64,000 nt of DNA, taken from the NCBI GenBank assembly GCA_019639115.1, contig JAHBSM010000009.1:62001-126000 (forward strand), in the 5' to 3' direction. Below are positions 28,319 through 36,496 of the stretch, in pieces. Origin of the DNA: Acidobacteriota bacterium. GTDB lineage: Bacteria; Acidobacteriota; Blastocatellia; Pyrinomonadales; Pyrinomonadaceae. The notes below the pieces were generated by a model. That model had not been told where the DNA came from. It did not search any database and worked only from the letters and a program-made list of their open reading frames with translations. The first letter of the stretch is position 1. Each line of letters begins with the position of its first letter. Position numbers and translations under genes: made by a program.

Positions 28319-31126
28319 ATGGCAGTAAATAGTTTTGCAGACAAATTGGTAAAGAAGATCTTCGGATCGTCGAGCGACGTTTTCCTGAAGAACGTTAAGA
28401 ATACGATCGCTGAGATCAACGCCTGGGAACCAAAGATCGAGGCGTTGACCGACGACCAGCTAAAGGCGCAGACGCCTAAGTTCAAAGAGATAGTTCGCGA
28501 GCACCTCGACGGCATCGAGGACAAAGAGGAACGCCGAAAAGCAGAGCAGCAAATACTGCACGAGCTGCTTCCGGAGGCGTTCGCGACCGTGCGCGAGGCT
28601 TCGCGGCGGGTGACGGGAATGCGGCACTTTGATGTGCAGATGATCGGAGGCGTCGCACTTCATCAGGGACGCATCGCCGAGATGCGTACCGGCGAAGGCA
28701 AAACGCTCGTCGCGACCCTGCCGTCTTATCTGAACGCCCTGACTGGGCGCGGAGTCCACGTGATCACGGTGAATGATTATCTTGCGAGCCGCGACGCTGA
28801 ATGGATGGGACGCATCCACACGTTCCTCGGCTTGAGGGTCGGCTGTATCCAAAATGATATGGACGACGTCGAGCGCAAGGATGCTTACGCCTGCGACATA
28901 ACCTACGGCACTAACAACGAGTTCGGCTTCGATTACCTTAGAGATAATATGAAGTTCGATGTCGAGTCGCTCGTCCAGCGTGATCACTATTTTGCGATCG
29001 TTGACGAGGTCGATTCGATCCTCATTGACGAGGCACGCACGCCGCTCATCATTTCGGGTGCGTCGGACGAAGCGACAGACAAGTATTACACCGCAAATCA
29101 GATAATCCCCCAGCTCGAACGCGGAGAGAAGGACGAAGAGACCAAGGTCACGACCGGTGATTACCTGGTAGATGAAAAGAATCATTCCGCAGTCCTGACC
29201 GAACAGGGAGTCGCTAAAGCTGAGCGGCTTCTTGGTGTTGCTAATCTCTACGATCCCGGCAATATGGACCTGCTCCATTGCGTCGAGCAGGCTCTCAAGG
29301 CACACACGCTATACAAACTGGACCATCATTACGTCGTGCAGGAGGGCGAGGTGATAATCGTTGATGATTTTACCGGACGCCTGATGCACGGCCGACGTTG
29401 GTCTGATGGACTTCACCAGGCCGTCGAAGCCAAAGAAGGCGTAAAGATCGAACGAGAGAATCAGACGCTGGCCACCATCACCCTGCAGAACTATTTCAGG
29501 ATGTACGAAAAACTCGGCGGCATGACCGGTACAGCCGAGACCGAGGCCGAAGAGTTCAATACCGTTTACGGCCTGGATGTCGTCCAGATCCCGACGCATC
29601 GGCCGATGGTCCGCAAGGACAATCCTGACGTTATCTACAGGACGCTGCCGGAGAAATGGGAGGCCGTGGTCGAAGAGATCCGTGAGCTGCATGCGAACGG
29701 CCAACCTGTGCTCGTCGGCACGGTTTCGGTCGAGAATTCGGAGCTTATTGCAGAACGGCTAAAGGCCATCGGCGTCAAACACAACGTGCTCAACGCCAAA
29801 TACCACGAGCGCGAAGCCGAGATCATCGCTCAGGCTGGCCGCAAGGGAGCGGTCACGATCGCTACCAACATGGCGGGCCGCGGCACCGACATACTGCTCG
29901 GGGGTAACCCTGATTTCCTCGCTCGTGAATACCTCAAACGGCAGGAGATCGATCCGGATCAAGCGTCCGAGGAACAGTTTGCCGAAGCTCTCCGCCGCGC
30001 AAAGGCCGTGGTCGAAGAAGAGGCCAAAGAAGTAGTAGCCGCCGGCGGACTGCACATACTCGGCACGGAGCGGCATGAATCGCGGCGTATCGACAACCAG
30101 CTTCGCGGACGCGCCGGACGCCAGGGCGATCCGGGCTCGTCGCGGTTCGTCCTATCGCTCGAGGATGATCTGATGCGGATCTTCGCGGGCGACCGCGTAC
30201 GCTCGATGATGGAGTGGCTCGGTATGGAGCACGGCGTCGCGATCGAGTCAAAGACCGTTTCGAAACAGATCGAACGGGCGCAAAAGGCGGTCGAAGCTCG
30301 TAACTTTGAGACGCGCAAACACGTCCTCAAATACGACGACGTGATGAACCGCCAACGTGAGACCATATACGGCCTCAGACGTCAGCTGATGTTCGAGCCC
30401 GAGCATCGCGAATATCTGCTCGGCGATTCCGGCGTCGCACGCGACCTGCTGCACGACTTGACGGACTCTATGCTGAGCCTTACCGTTTCGCCCGACCGTT
30501 GGGACATCAATACCTATGCTGCTGAGATCGAGAGCATCTATGCGATCGACCCGGCACGCGACGCAGGAGTTGATTTCAAAACAATGAGCCCTGACGAGAT
30601 CCAGGAGCTCATCTGGCAGAAGGCCACGGCTAACTACGAAGAGAAAGAGAAACTCGCCGGCGCAGAATCGCTCCGCGCTTACGAACGGTACATCATGCTC
30701 AATATCATCGACAGCCAATGGAAAGATCATCTGTTGTCGATAGACCACGTGAAACAGGGCATCGGGCTCGTCGGCTACGGCCAGAAAGACCCGCTCGTCG
30801 AATACAAAAAGCAGTCGTTCGATATGTTCCAGGACATGCTCGATCGTATCGACACCAATACGACAAAGGCGTTGTTCAATCTGGAGATCGTCACACGTGA
30901 CGAAGAAGAAGAACGCGAAAGACTCGCTCGGCTCGAGATGCAGCGTGCCCGCCGACAAGCTTCGGGTATGGCCTTCACAGGTGCGATGGCCGGAGCTGAG
31001 GCCGCAGGTGCCGAAGCCGCTCGGCATACTCCGTTCGTCCGCGACCAGCCGAAGGTCAAGCCGAACGACCCTTGCTACTGCGGTTCAGGCAAGAAGTTCA
31101 AGAAGTGCCACGGCGCCGGAGCCTGA
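28319..31126 (+). CDS. secA: Preprotein translocase ATPase SecA
   Basis: 935-residue SecA motor of the Sec export system. It shows the Walker A region MRTGEGKTLVATL, ADYLASRDAEWMG-like GVHVITVNDYLASRD, the DEVDSILIDEARTPL Walker B segment, TNMAGRGTDILLGGNP and the GRAGRQGDPGSSRF arginine finger region. The C-terminal zinc-binding tail CYCGSGKKFKKCHG, which contacts SecB and phospholipids, is intact. Full length. The ATG is preceded by an AGGAG ribosome site. Two exported-protein genes lie upstream, but no SecM-like arrest peptide is evident. Confidence 0.97.
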   Translation: MAVNSFADKLVKKIFGSSSDVFLKNVKNTIAEINAWEPKIEALTDDQLKAQTPKFKEIVREHLDGIEDKEERRKAEQQILHELLPEAFATVREASRRVTGMRHFDVQMIGGVALHQGRIAEMRTGEGKTLVATLPSYLNALTGRGVHVITVNDYLASRDAEWMGRIHTFLGLRVGCIQNDMDDVERKDAYACDITYGTNNEFGFDYLRDNMKFDVESLVQRDHYFAIVDEVDSILIDEARTPLIISGASDEATDKYYTANQIIPQLERGEKDEETKVTTGDYLVDEKNHSAVLTEQGVAKAERLLGVANLYDPGNMDLLHCVEQALKAHTLYKLDHHYVVQEGEVIIVDDFTGRLMHGRRWSDGLHQAVEAKEGVKIERENQTLATITLQNYFRMYEKLGGMTGTAETEAEEFNTVYGLDVVQIPTHRPMVRKDNPDVIYRTLPEKWEAVVEEIRELHANGQPVLVGTVSVENSELIAERLKAIGVKHNVLNAKYHEREAEIIAQAGRKGAVTIATNMAGRGTDILLGGNPDFLAREYLKRQEIDPDQASEEQFAEALRRAKAVVEEEAKEVVAAGGLHILGTERHESRRIDNQLRGRAGRQGDPGSSRFVLSLEDDLMRIFAGDRVRSMMEWLGMEHGVAIESKTVSKQIERAQKAVEARNFETRKHVLKYDDVMNRQRETIYGLRRQLMFEPEHREYLLGDSGVARDLLHDLTDSMLSLTVSPDRWDINTYAAEIESIYAIDPARDAGVDFKTMSPDEIQELIWQKATANYEEKEKLAGAESLRAYERYIMLNIIDSQWKDHLLSIDHVKQGIGLVGYGQKDPLVEYKKQSFDMFQDMLDRIDTNTTKALFNLEIVTRDEEEERERLARLEMQRARRQASGMAFTGAMAGAEAAGAEAARHTPFVRDQPKVKPNDPCYCGSGKKFKKCHGAGA

Positions 31127-31148
31127 TCGGGCCCGGTCATTGAGAACA

Positions 31149-31196
31149 GAGGGGTAGTATCCGGGTCACGAACTCGGGTACTGCCTCATTTGTTTT
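31149..31196 (+). terminator. Probable secA terminator
   Basis: An imperfect hairpin (31149-31187: GAGGGGTAGTATCC pairs with the GGGTACTGCCTC side) is followed by ATTTGTTTT, 22 bases after the secA stop. The stem has a bulge, so confidence is limited. Confidence 0.4.
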
Positions 31197-31333
31197 GATC
31201 CGGACCTCTCTTTTTCATTTCCACTGCAATTCCGTAATTCGCGTGCAAGTCGCTTCATTCGTCCGCGTTCTTCCTGTTGGATAGAGAACCGAACAAACGC
31301 GTACCGTCGAGACGGATAACGCCCAGGAGGAAC

Positions 31334-33271
31334 ATGATGAAAAGGTCTTTCGTAGCGGCAAGTGCCGTATTGACAGTAGTAGTCGCGGTATTTTCGTATT
31401 CGCAGCTCAGGCGTACGGACCTCGACCCGACGTTTACGCCGCAGTCGGCCATCATGCCGGGCAAGACGATGCCGGCCTTCACGTCTGAGGCCGAGTTGAA
31501 AGAACAGCTTGTCAAGACGCGGCTCCGCAGAGAACGCGATCAAAAACCGTCGGCCGGTGCGGCCAATGCCTCAGCCGGATCGATGGCAGCCCCCGCTCCG
31601 TCACAAGAGGCCGCCAAGAGTAAGGACTCAGACGATTCGATCACTAATACTCAGGTCGCGGGAGTTGACGAGGGCGGCATCGTCAAGACATTCGGCGATC
31701 ACCTCGTCATATTGCGACGCGGACGGCTATTTACGGTCAGGGTTGGCGACAATTCGCTCAGGCCGGTATCGACGGTGAACGCCTATCCGCCGGGTATCGA
31801 TCCGTCAGGTGATTGGTACGACGAGATGCTGGTCTCAGGCAACACGGTCGTCGTCGTAGGCTACAGCTACAGCCGCGGCGGTACTGAATTAAACCTTTTC
31901 GACATAAGCCAGAAGGGAGGGTTGAGCTATCGATCGACCTATCACCTTCGATCTAATGATTACTACTCCTCGCGCAACTACGCGAGCCGACTGATCGGTT
32001 CGAAGCTGATCTTCTACACGCCTCAGTATCTCGGCTATCGCGAAGACCCAATGAGCGGTTTCCCGGCTATCCGCAAATGGCACAAGGGCGCACGAGAGGA
32101 CGAATTCCGTCCCGTGGTGTCAGCGACGAACGTATATCGTCCCAACGTGTCGGACGACCGCGTGTCCGCGGATGCCCTGCACACCGTAACGGTTTGCGAC
32201 CTTGCGGCAAGTGAGTTCACCTGCAAAGGGACCGCCGTACTTGGGGCCGCAGGACGCGTGTTCTATGTCTCGCAGAGGTCCGTTTATGTTTGGACGACGG
32301 ATTGGCGATATCGAAACGGGTCGTACAAGGTCGATTCGATGCTCTACAAGATGCCGCTTGACGGGTCAGCACCGCAGGCTCTGGGAGTAGCCGGCGCGCC
32401 GATCGACCAGTTTTCGTTCAACGAAAGCGACGGCGAACAGCTTAGCGTACTTGTAAAAAGCGACGGCCGGGGCGAAACAATGTGGAACAGCGAATACTCG
32501 ATCGGCGAAACCTCGCTTCTCCGGGTCAAACCCGACGCATTCTCCGACGGAAGCTCCGCCGCTTCGATCGATGATTATCGATCGCTCCCCAAGGTCGAAG
32601 GCTATACGATGCAGAATCGATTCGTCGGGGACTACGTACTATACGGCAGCGGCAACGGCTGGGGGCCGCATACCAGCAAAACGACCACGCCTCTATACGC
32701 TGTGAATTGGAAAACGGCGAGCGTTCATTACCTCAACGTCCAGCATAGCGTCGATCGCATCGAGCAGCTCGGCCGAGCGGCAATAGTCGTGGGCATCGGG
32801 GGAAAGGATCTATATTTCACTCCGATCAAGCTGGGTAAACGTCCCGATGTCCGCGAACCCTATATTCGCCGCAACGCATCGCAAGGCGAGCTGCGAAGCC
32901 ATGGCTTCTTCTACAAGCCGGACGACGAGAACAACGGCATTCTCGGGCTGCCGATAGCACGCGAGGGCAGAGCCGGCTATCGCCACCTCGTCGAATCAAG
33001 CGCCGCGATCCTCTTCATTCGCAACAGCGGCCTCGTCTTTGACCAGATCGGCGAGCTGGAAGCAAGGAATACTTCGGCCAACGACGGCTGCCGCGCATCG
33101 TGCGTAGATTGGTACGGCAACGCCCGCCCGATCTTTCTTCGCGGCCGGATCTTTGCACTGCTCGGATACGAGATCGTGGAAGGACGCCTAGATGACGGCC
33201 GCATCTCGGAATTGCGCCGCGTCAATTACTCGCCGGGCGTCAGTTCGCCGCGGAATTCCGACGGCCAATGA
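31334..33271 (+). CDS. Secreted beta-propeller domain protein
   Basis: 645 residues with a signal anchor (about residues 2-22) and a long repeat-rich domain. The segment TNTQVAGVDEGGIVKTFG near residue 105 matches the start of the secreted C-terminal beta-propeller family (Beta_propel, PF09826), where TN.Q..GVDE..IVK is typical. Repeated short beta blocks continue to the end. The family is exported and of unknown role. I chose the ATG at 31334 (or ATG 31337) directly behind a perfect AGGAGG, since the longer frame from 31277 lacks a signal peptide at its start. Confidence 0.72.
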   Translation: MMKRSFVAASAVLTVVVAVFSYSQLRRTDLDPTFTPQSAIMPGKTMPAFTSEAELKEQLVKTRLRRERDQKPSAGAANASAGSMAAPAPSQEAAKSKDSDDSITNTQVAGVDEGGIVKTFGDHLVILRRGRLFTVRVGDNSLRPVSTVNAYPPGIDPSGDWYDEMLVSGNTVVVVGYSYSRGGTELNLFDISQKGGLSYRSTYHLRSNDYYSSRNYASRLIGSKLIFYTPQYLGYREDPMSGFPAIRKWHKGAREDEFRPVVSATNVYRPNVSDDRVSADALHTVTVCDLAASEFTCKGTAVLGAAGRVFYVSQRSVYVWTTDWRYRNGSYKVDSMLYKMPLDGSAPQALGVAGAPIDQFSFNESDGEQLSVLVKSDGRGETMWNSEYSIGETSLLRVKPDAFSDGSSAASIDDYRSLPKVEGYTMQNRFVGDYVLYGSGNGWGPHTSKTTTPLYAVNWKTASVHYLNVQHSVDRIEQLGRAAIVVGIGGKDLYFTPIKLGKRPDVREPYIRRNASQGELRSHGFFYKPDDENNGILGLPIAREGRAGYRHLVESSAAILFIRNSGLVFDQIGELEARNTSANDGCRASCVDWYGNARPIFLRGRIFALLGYEIVEGRLDDGRISELRRVNYSPGVSSPRNSDGQ

Positions 33272-33282
33272 TCGGAGCTAAG

Positions 33283-33320
33283 AGGAGGCTGACCTGAAAC
33301 CTTCAGGACAGCCTCCTTTC
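33283..33320. terminator. Strong hairpin between convergent genes
   Basis: Arms 33283-33298 and 33302-33317 pair at 15 of 16 positions around a 3-base loop, followed by only a short T-run. It begins 12 bases after the beta-propeller gene and lies downstream of the opposite-strand lipoprotein gene, so it may act as a shared terminator. Confidence 0.6.
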
Positions 33321-33365
33321 GTCAACAGCTGAGGTCAACCGACCGACAGCGATGTTGAGATCGAG

Positions 33366-33941
33366 CTATTTGTTTGCGGGCGGTGCAGCCTCAGGCTTTT
33401 TATCGTCTGCCTTTGGAGCCTCACCCTTGATGTCAGTGATCTGAGCATTGACGAACTGCCAGCCTTTATCCTTCATCTTCCCCAATACCCAAGTGACCAT
33501 CGAATTGCGCTCCTCGGCCTTGCCATCGAACGTGGTCTTGCCCGACACGCTTGCAGTTGCCACGGCTCCGTCGCCGCTCGGATTTGTCTTGATCTTAAGA
33601 TCGGCGAACTTCATCCCTTCCATCTTGACCTTGCCGCTCTTGATCGCTTCGATCCGCGCGGCTTTGGTTTGAACGGCACCATTCTGATCGATCAGCGTGT
33701 AATCGTCCGAATAGAACTTCGCCAGTGCATCCGCGTCTCCTTTGTTGAGTGCAGCAAAAAAGTCTTCGATCGTCTTTTTGATCTCGCCCTCAACAGCAGC
33801 TTTATCAGCAGCCGGTGCCGTGCCCGTATTGGCGGCATTCGCGGGCTTGCTGCCCGCATTGTTACCCGCCGCGCCGCCGCACGAAACAAGCAGCATTGAT
33901 GCCGCGATCATCATCGAGACAGCTATTATTATTCTTCTCAT
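33366..33941 (-). CDS. Lipoprotein with SnoaL/DUF4440-like domain
   Basis: 191 residues. The signal peptide ends in the lipobox LLVSC, so the mature protein is a lipoprotein. A Gly/Ala/Asn-rich linker is followed by an NTF2-like fold (about residues 50-165): VEGEIKKTIEDFFAALNKGDADALAKFYSDDY is typical of DUF4440/SnoaL-like proteins (seen in pieces). The end is a low-complexity Lys/Pro/Ala tail. These domains act as small-molecule-binding or catalytic pockets, and no specific ligand can be named. A good promoter lies upstream. Confidence 0.75.
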   Translation of the reverse strand: MRRIIIAVSMMIAASMLLVSCGGAAGNNAGSKPANAANTGTAPAADKAAVEGEIKKTIEDFFAALNKGDADALAKFYSDDYTLIDQNGAVQTKAARIEAIKSGKVKMEGMKFADLKIKTNPSGDGAVATASVSGKTTFDGKAEERNSMVTWVLGKMKDKGWQFVNAQITDIKGEAPKADDKKPEAAPPANK

Positions 33942-34055
33942 CGGTATTCTCCTCAGAAGGTTGGATGCGTGACCGCGATACTCCCGACGGATGCCGCATC
34001 GGAAGACATCCGCCTGATCGCAAATGAACTACGCCATGAGGAATTTCGGGAGCAA

Positions 34056-34084
34056 GTTATACTCCGACTCCGAGAAAGAGTCAA
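34056..34084 (-). promoter_or_regulatory. Predicted sigma-70 promoter for the lipoprotein gene
   Basis: On the minus strand TTGACT (34079-34084), a 17-base spacer, and TATAAC (34056-34061), about 115 bases before the lipoprotein ATG. It is one of the best consensus matches in the window. It lies in the 158-base gap between the M19 dipeptidase and lipoprotein genes. Confidence 0.55.
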
Positions 34085-34099
34085 GCATTCTAGGGCCTG

Positions 34100-35395
34100 T
34101 CAATTCTGTCCGATCTTGGGCGGAGGCAGTTTCTTCAGGCTTCCCTGTCCGCTTATCTGACGGTTGCCCGCGATGCGTTCCATCTGAGTCATCGCTCGGA
34201 GCAGGTTCTCGCCTAACACTTTTCGGACCTCGGTCTCGGAATAACCGCGGCGAAGCATCTCGTATGTGATGAGCGGCAGGTCCTCGGCTCCGTTCATACC
34301 CGCAGGCAAATAAGGCACACCGTCAAAATCCGACCCGAGTCCGATGTTATCGACTGTCCCGGTTATGCGTTTTATGTGGTCGATATGGTCCACGATGACC
34401 GTATAAGGTGCAACATAGATCGGATTCGCAGCCAAGAGTTCGCGCTCGGCCGCGTTAAACGCCTCAGAGTCGCCTTTGTAACGCTCACGGAGCTGGTCCA
34501 ACTGCGGCTTCAGCCGGGCGGTGCGTTCATTCTCTTCGCGATTGGTGCGTGCGTCGAGGAACGCCGGATAAAAATTGAGCATTATGACGCCGCCGTTCTT
34601 TGCCACTCGACGAAGTACGTCATCGGGGACGTTCCGCGTGTGGTCATTTACGCCGCGTGCGCACGAGTGCGACGCTATGATCGGTGCATTCGTCACGTCG
34701 AGGACATCATTCATAACCTTGACCGATACGTGTGAAATATCGACGAACATACCGAGGCGATTCATCTCGCGAACGACCTCTTTGCCAAAGTCAGAAAGGC
34801 CGTTGTTCTTTGGTTCGCCGCGATGGGCATCTGCCCAGTCATGCGAGACATTATGCGTCAGCGTCATGTAGCGTATGCCCAGGCGGTAGAAATTGCGCAA
34901 AGCGTACAGCGAATTCTCGATAGCATATCCGCCCTCTATTCCCATGAGCATACAGACCTTGCCGGATTTTTTTGCACGACGGATCTCGTCGGCTGTCGTA
35001 CACATCGTCAGGTCGCGGGAGTGTCGCTCGGCCTCGCGATAGGTCGCGTCGATCAGGTCCATTGCCCTCCGCATGGCGCCACCCGTCTGTAGCGACGAAC
35101 CTGAAACGTAGATCGACATGAACTGCCCTGTCATCCCGCCCGAACGCCAACGCGCAATGTCCGTATGCAGCGGATCGCCGTCAGCGTGGTATTTTCCGCG
35201 AGAATCCGTCGCTAGGTCGTAATCCTGATCGACCATCGGCGAAGTGATGTCATTATGGCCGTCGATAACTATGGCTTTGCGGTGGACGGCAAGGGCGCGG
35301 GCCCAGAGCTCGGGGTCGCCGCCCACCGGCATCGTCTGTGCGAAACTTGCCGCTGCAACGCTGAACAGAAGAAATGTCGTAATTATGGCTTTCAT
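34100..35395 (-). CDS. Exported M19 (renal-type) dipeptidase
   Basis: 431 residues with a signal peptide (to about residue 20, AAASFAQ). The zinc ligands His47-x-Asp49 lie in IVIDGHNDI. The bridging glutamate is in LMGIEGGYAIEN, the later ligand segments are DISHVSV and IASHSCARGVNDH, and LGSDFDGV lies near the C-terminus. M19 enzymes cleave dipeptides, often with D-amino acids. It sits 51 bases downstream of the PhyH-type gene on the same strand, so co-transcription is likely. Confidence 0.9.
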   Translation of the reverse strand: MKAIITTFLLFSVAAASFAQTMPVGGDPELWARALAVHRKAIVIDGHNDITSPMVDQDYDLATDSRGKYHADGDPLHTDIARWRSGGMTGQFMSIYVSGSSLQTGGAMRRAMDLIDATYREAERHSRDLTMCTTADEIRRAKKSGKVCMLMGIEGGYAIENSLYALRNFYRLGIRYMTLTHNVSHDWADAHRGEPKNNGLSDFGKEVVREMNRLGMFVDISHVSVKVMNDVLDVTNAPIIASHSCARGVNDHTRNVPDDVLRRVAKNGGVIMLNFYPAFLDARTNREENERTARLKPQLDQLRERYKGDSEAFNAAERELLAANPIYVAPYTVIVDHIDHIKRITGTVDNIGLGSDFDGVPYLPAGMNGAEDLPLITYEMLRRGYSETEVRKVLGENLLRAMTQMERIAGNRQISGQGSLKKLPPPKIGQN

Positions 35396-35446
35396 AAGAT
35401 CCTTGCGGGAGTCACAGGCGTATTCTACACCTCGGCGGCGATGCGG

Positions 35447-36331
35447 CTAAGCAGGCCCGAGCAGCGGAAAGAAACGTCCCTGAAGTTTTTCGCCCGCGGG
35501 TATGACGGGAACGCCTTCCAGAAGCGGTTCGTCACTGTCAGAAAGTACGCCGTCGCGAATAAAATTGACCACCACTCCCCGCCTGGGCCGGTCAGATCGA
35601 TTCTCGAAGCTTCCGTGCAGGGTCATGGAATGGTGAAAATTCGCATAACCTGCCGGCAGCTCGGCTGCTACCGGGCGAAACGCCGCGATCTGTTTATCCG
35701 TAAGGAGTTCTCGGACCGCGTCCATGCCCTTCGCAAGTTCGCCACGCGGAAGGAGCGGCCAGCGATGGCTGCCCGGCACATAGTTTACGCATCCGTTCTC
35801 CGTCGTTGTGTCGTCGAGCGCGATCCAGCAGGTCAGATGTGCGGCCGGCCACGTGCGGGTCCAATACGATCGATCCTGATGCCACGCCACGACGCCTCCG
35901 TGACGCGGCGGCTTTACAAAGATCTGATCGTGCCATAGCCTGACCGGACCGCCAAGCAGAGCCGCTGCCGCGTTGACCAGCGAAGGCAAGAATATTAGAT
36001 CGTGAAATGCCGGGGACACGCGCCACGCTCCGAGTGCATGAAAGACAACCGCGTCCGGATCGCCCGATTCATTGATGTGAAATTCGTAGAAACGACCATC
36101 GGCGGCGCATTCCGGGCGCATCATTTCGTCAAGTTCGACCTGCAGGCGAGCAACTTGCCTGCCCGAGAGCACCGGTACGCAGGTAATAAAGCCATCGCGG
36201 TCGAATTTTTCAGCCGCTGCCGGCCCGATCGTCGGTTCGAAGGCGTTTTCCGCCGCCAGATCCGTGACCGGAGCGTGGTGTCGAGACAGGTCTTCCGGCT
36301 GCATAGCCAAACGATACTCGAATTTGGTCAA
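35447..36331 (-). CDS. PhyH-family Fe(II)/2-oxoglutarate dioxygenase
   Basis: 294-residue phytanoyl-CoA dioxygenase-like hydroxylase. The 2-His-1-carboxylate iron site appears as His151-x-Asp153 (VAWHQDRSYW) and a distal histidine in FHHSMTLHGSFEN (His239 most likely). An arginine in the following SDRPRRG stretch would hold 2-oxoglutarate. The opening FDRDGFITCVPVLS is typical. The substrate is unknown; the family hydroxylates acyl chains, amino acids and small natural products. Upstream of the M19 dipeptidase gene on the same strand. Confidence 0.83.
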   Translation of the reverse strand: MTKFEYRLAMQPEDLSRHHAPVTDLAAENAFEPTIGPAAAEKFDRDGFITCVPVLSGRQVARLQVELDEMMRPECAADGRFYEFHINESGDPDAVVFHALGAWRVSPAFHDLIFLPSLVNAAAALLGGPVRLWHDQIFVKPPRHGGVVAWHQDRSYWTRTWPAAHLTCWIALDDTTTENGCVNYVPGSHRWPLLPRGELAKGMDAVRELLTDKQIAAFRPVAAELPAGYANFHHSMTLHGSFENRSDRPRRGVVVNFIRDGVLSDSDEPLLEGVPVIPAGEKLQGRFFPLLGPA

Positions 36332-36376
36332 TAAAAAAAGATGGCACGCGGATGTTAAAACATGTTAATATCTAAC

Positions 36377-36422
36377 TGCGGTAAAGGCGTGGGCCCTGGC
36401 CGCTGCGTCGGAATTTACCGCA
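36377..36422 (+). other. Hairpin-forming leader upstream of the PAS-GGDEF-EAL gene
   Basis: Perfect 9-base arms TGCGGTAAA (36377-36385) and TTTACCGCA (36414-36422) enclose 28 bases containing an inner GGCC-CT-GGCC stem. It lies 75-120 bases before the ATG, in a divergent gap of 165 bases. It does not match the c-di-GMP riboswitch layout that I know. It could be a leader structure or an operator. Confidence 0.45.
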
Positions 36423-36496
36423 ATATTGCCCGCCTTACGATCTCCTGCAAAACCTCGGTAATTTAAGAGAATCCTGTAAATTCTCCGCGTCTGAGA

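Noticed and set aside
28460-29305. 281-residue minus-strand frame
   Set aside because: Antisense to secA; a shadow.
36332-36496. c-di-GMP riboswitch
   Set aside because: There is a hairpin, but I cannot fit the conserved core of a known class.
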